A stretch of 21,491 nucleotides of DNA from the NCBI GenBank assembly GCA_041476545.1, contig JBGOTP010000039.1:1-21491 (forward strand), written 5' to 3'. The DNA comes from JBGOTP01 sp041476545 (lineage in GTDB: Bacteria; Acidobacteriota; Vicinamibacteria; Vicinamibacterales; CAVVIG01). This document shows positions 20,395 through 21,491 of this stretch, in pieces (within the stretch, counting starts at the first letter, position 1; each line of letters begins with the position of its first letter). The notes under the pieces were generated by a model. That model was not told the origin of the DNA and did not search any database. It worked only from the letters and a program-made list of their open reading frames with translations. Made by a program: the position numbers and the translations under genes.

Positions 20395-20449
20395 AGAGCC
20401 TTCACCTCACAAAGAGCCTTCACCACGGAGGACACCAAGGACACGAAGG
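20395..20449 (+). repeat. AGAGCCTTCACC direct repeat and GGACACGAAGG words after nadA
   Basis: AGAGCCTTCACC occurs twice (20395-20406 and 20413-20424). It leads into CACCACGGAGGACACCAAGGACACGAAGG, which closely matches the reverse complement of the hscA-upstream arm at 7373-7403. Confidence 0.7.
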
Positions 20450-20685
20450 CCAAGCATTGGACTTCTCCCTCTAGCTCCCACCCCTGACTCATTTCCAGTT
20501 TGTGCATTCCCCGTTGGCCCAGGCCGCGCCGAGTGCGGTCCGTCACCCATTACACTTTTGCGCGCAGATCAGTCGTTGATGGGCTCAAACCTCCCGGATT
20601 GCGTGCAAACGGTCGGCGACTGTCTCCCGGGCCGTTGCGTGGTGCGTATGCTGTCAAAGGGCGGAACGACGAATCGAGCATCGCG
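20450..20685. other. gene-free stretch between nadA and the toxin-antitoxin pair
   Basis: Apart from the repeat words at its left edge, I see no convincing gene, RNA or mobile-element end here. A short open frame (20500-20745, plus) has no recognisable domain, no ribosome site and runs into the toxin gene in another frame. The stretch may be decayed sequence next to a mobile toxin-antitoxin module. Confidence 0.4.
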
Positions 20686-20712
20686 TTGTCGTTATCGCAA
20701 TATTGCTATACA
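20686..20712 (+). promoter_or_regulatory. toxin-antitoxin promoter with overlapping palindromic operator
   Basis: An extended -10, TGCTATACA (20704-20712), lies just upstream of the toxin gene, with TTGTCG (20686-20691) as a weak -35 at 15 bases. A near-perfect 18-base palindrome, TATCGCAATATTGCTATA (20693-20710), with the perfect core GCAATATTGC, overlaps the -10 box. This is where an XRE antitoxin usually binds to autoregulate its operon. Confidence 0.55.
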
Positions 20713-20726
20713 CTTGGAGTTGCCCG

Positions 20727-21125
20727 ATGCCTCGGACGAGGGTAGTTTTCTTCCAAGAGGCGCCCGGACACGTGCCGGTGGTTGACTGGCTGCGAGAACT
20801 TCGGCGCCGAGACTCAAAGGTCTATGCCAAGTGCGTCGCGGCGATTGAGCGACTTGCGGAGCTCGGTCACGAATTGCGGCGGCCGCTCGCGGATCTCTTG
20901 CGAGACGGCATCTACGAGCTACGGCCGAAGTCCGGCCACGTGAACTACCGGATTCTGTACTTCTTTCACGGACGCAGCGTCGCGGTCCTGGCGAACGGAC
21001 TGACCAAGGAACGCAGAGTGCCGCCGGCCGAGATCGATCGCGCCATCGCTCGCAGACGGATGTTCGAAGAAGATCCCGACGGTCACACGTATGAAGAAAC
21101 AACCGACGACCCCAAGCCGAACTAA
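20727..21125 (+). CDS. RelE/HigB-family (Gp49-like) toxin
   Basis: The 132-residue protein has the RelE-fold pattern of HigB/Gp49 toxins: PVVDWLRELRRRDSKVYAKCVAAIERLAELG, then RPLADLLRDGIYELRPKSGHVNYRILYFFHGRSVAVLANGLTKE. The central R-P...GIYELRP and NYRILYFF strands are the usual ribosome-dependent RNase core; R944-type catalytic residues cannot be fixed without alignment. GGAG lies seven bases before the ATG at 20727. The gene precedes and overlaps an XRE antitoxin gene, the order typical of higBA. Residues after about 115 form an acidic tail that overlaps the antitoxin start. Confidence 0.85.
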   Translation: MPRTRVVFFQEAPGHVPVVDWLRELRRRDSKVYAKCVAAIERLAELGHELRRPLADLLRDGIYELRPKSGHVNYRILYFFHGRSVAVLANGLTKERRVPPAEIDRAIARRRMFEEDPDGHTYEETTDDPKPN

Positions 21126-21444
21126 AGACGGGTTGAAGATTCTCCATCGAATCACAGGTCGCGATCCACGGCTTCGCAAGGATATCGCCAGAGCCAAGAT
21201 CGGTTTCCGCGTCGCTCAGCTGATCTACGATGCACGTGTGGCCGCCGGCATGACCCAGCAGCAGCTTGCCGATGTCGTCGGCACCAAACAATCCGTGATC
21301 GCCCGGCTCGAAGGTGCCGACTACGAGGGACATTCCCTGACGATGCTCAGTCGAATTGGAGACGCGCTTCATCAGAAGTTGGAAGTCAGGTTTGTCGCCC
21401 GTGAGCGAGATCGACAGAAGGTCGTCGCGGGCAACTCGGGCTGA
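21091..21444 (+). CDS. XRE-family antitoxin, HigA-like
   Basis: The 117-residue protein has an HTH domain in its second half: LIYDARVAAGMTQQQLADVVGTKQSVIARLEGADYEGHSLTMLSRIGDAL, followed by KLEVRFVARE. The first 35 residues are basic and extended and could bind the toxin. It overlaps the toxin gene by 35 bases in another frame. As antitoxin it should neutralise the toxin and repress the operon through the palindrome at 20693-20710. No good Shine-Dalgarno precedes the ATG at 21091; coupling to toxin translation is likely. Confidence 0.85.
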   Translation: MKKQPTTPSRTKDGLKILHRITGRDPRLRKDIARAKIGFRVAQLIYDARVAAGMTQQQLADVVGTKQSVIARLEGADYEGHSLTMLSRIGDALHQKLEVRFVARERDRQKVVAGNSG

Positions 21445-21491
21445 AGCCGCATGCCATCGCTGGCCTGACAACGCTCCACGACAGAGGACAG

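Noticed and set aside
20500..20745. Short open frame between nadA and the toxin gene
   Set aside because: No ribosome site or recognisable domain, and it overlaps the toxin promoter and start.
21455..21475. attC-like GGCCTGACAACG after the antitoxin gene, hinting at an integron cassette
   Set aside because: It differs from the RYYYAAC core, and no partner core site or integrase is visible.

Overview
The window is GC-rich, gene-dense bacterial DNA. It carries a futalosine menaquinone pathway (mqnD, mqnE), a CysO-type cysteine pathway and a complete ISC iron-sulfur operon. It also holds copies of a short palindrome that reads in frame as RLKPDAT or ASGFSRT, and spacers filled with degenerate short words. 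From memory, these last two traits suggest an Acidobacteriota genome, possibly class Vicinamibacteria; that is an inference and was not tested by search.

Layout. Positions 1-23 hold the first seven codons of a minus-strand gene leaving the window, followed (97-732, minus) by an ICMT-like membrane methyltransferase. From 880 a plus-strand sulfur block runs cysM, a JAMM peptidase gene (mec) and one open frame joining a CysO/MoaD-like sulfur carrier, a ThiF/MoeB E1-like enzyme and a rhodanese. Directly behind it lies the ISC operon iscR-iscS-iscU-iscA-hscB-hscA-fdx-iscX (3926-10030), in the order classic for proteobacteria. A promoter and an IscR-type palindrome precede iscR, and a long perfect inverted repeat closes the operon. 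A minus-strand CBS-domain gene follows, then a small membrane protein and mqnD on the plus strand. From 15619 back to 11943 the minus strand encodes a B12-type ABC importer (ATPase, permease, exported binding protein) plus a second binding-protein paralogue without a signal peptide. The plus strand resumes with a YjbQ-family gene and mqnE. An exported alpha/beta hydrolase and a membrane-protein/XRE pair lie on the minus strand. nadA and a HigB/HigA-like toxin-antitoxin pair end the window on the plus strand.

How the genes fit together. IscS can supply persulfide sulfur both to IscU for clusters and, through the rhodanese and E1 domains, to the CysO-like carrier used by CysM; Mec would then release cysteine. 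MqnE (radical SAM) and NadA ([4Fe-4S]) are nearby consumers of Fe-S clusters. HscA, HscB and the LPPVK motif of IscU form a consistent chaperone set.

Most unusual: (1) the sulfur carrier's diglycine is internal, so the carrier must be freed by cleavage or by separate translation; (2) at least ten spacers are built from degenerate tandem or inverted short words, a different word family in most spacers, several forming long hairpins and supplying stop codons; (3) the palindromic element sits in frame inside two conserved genes.
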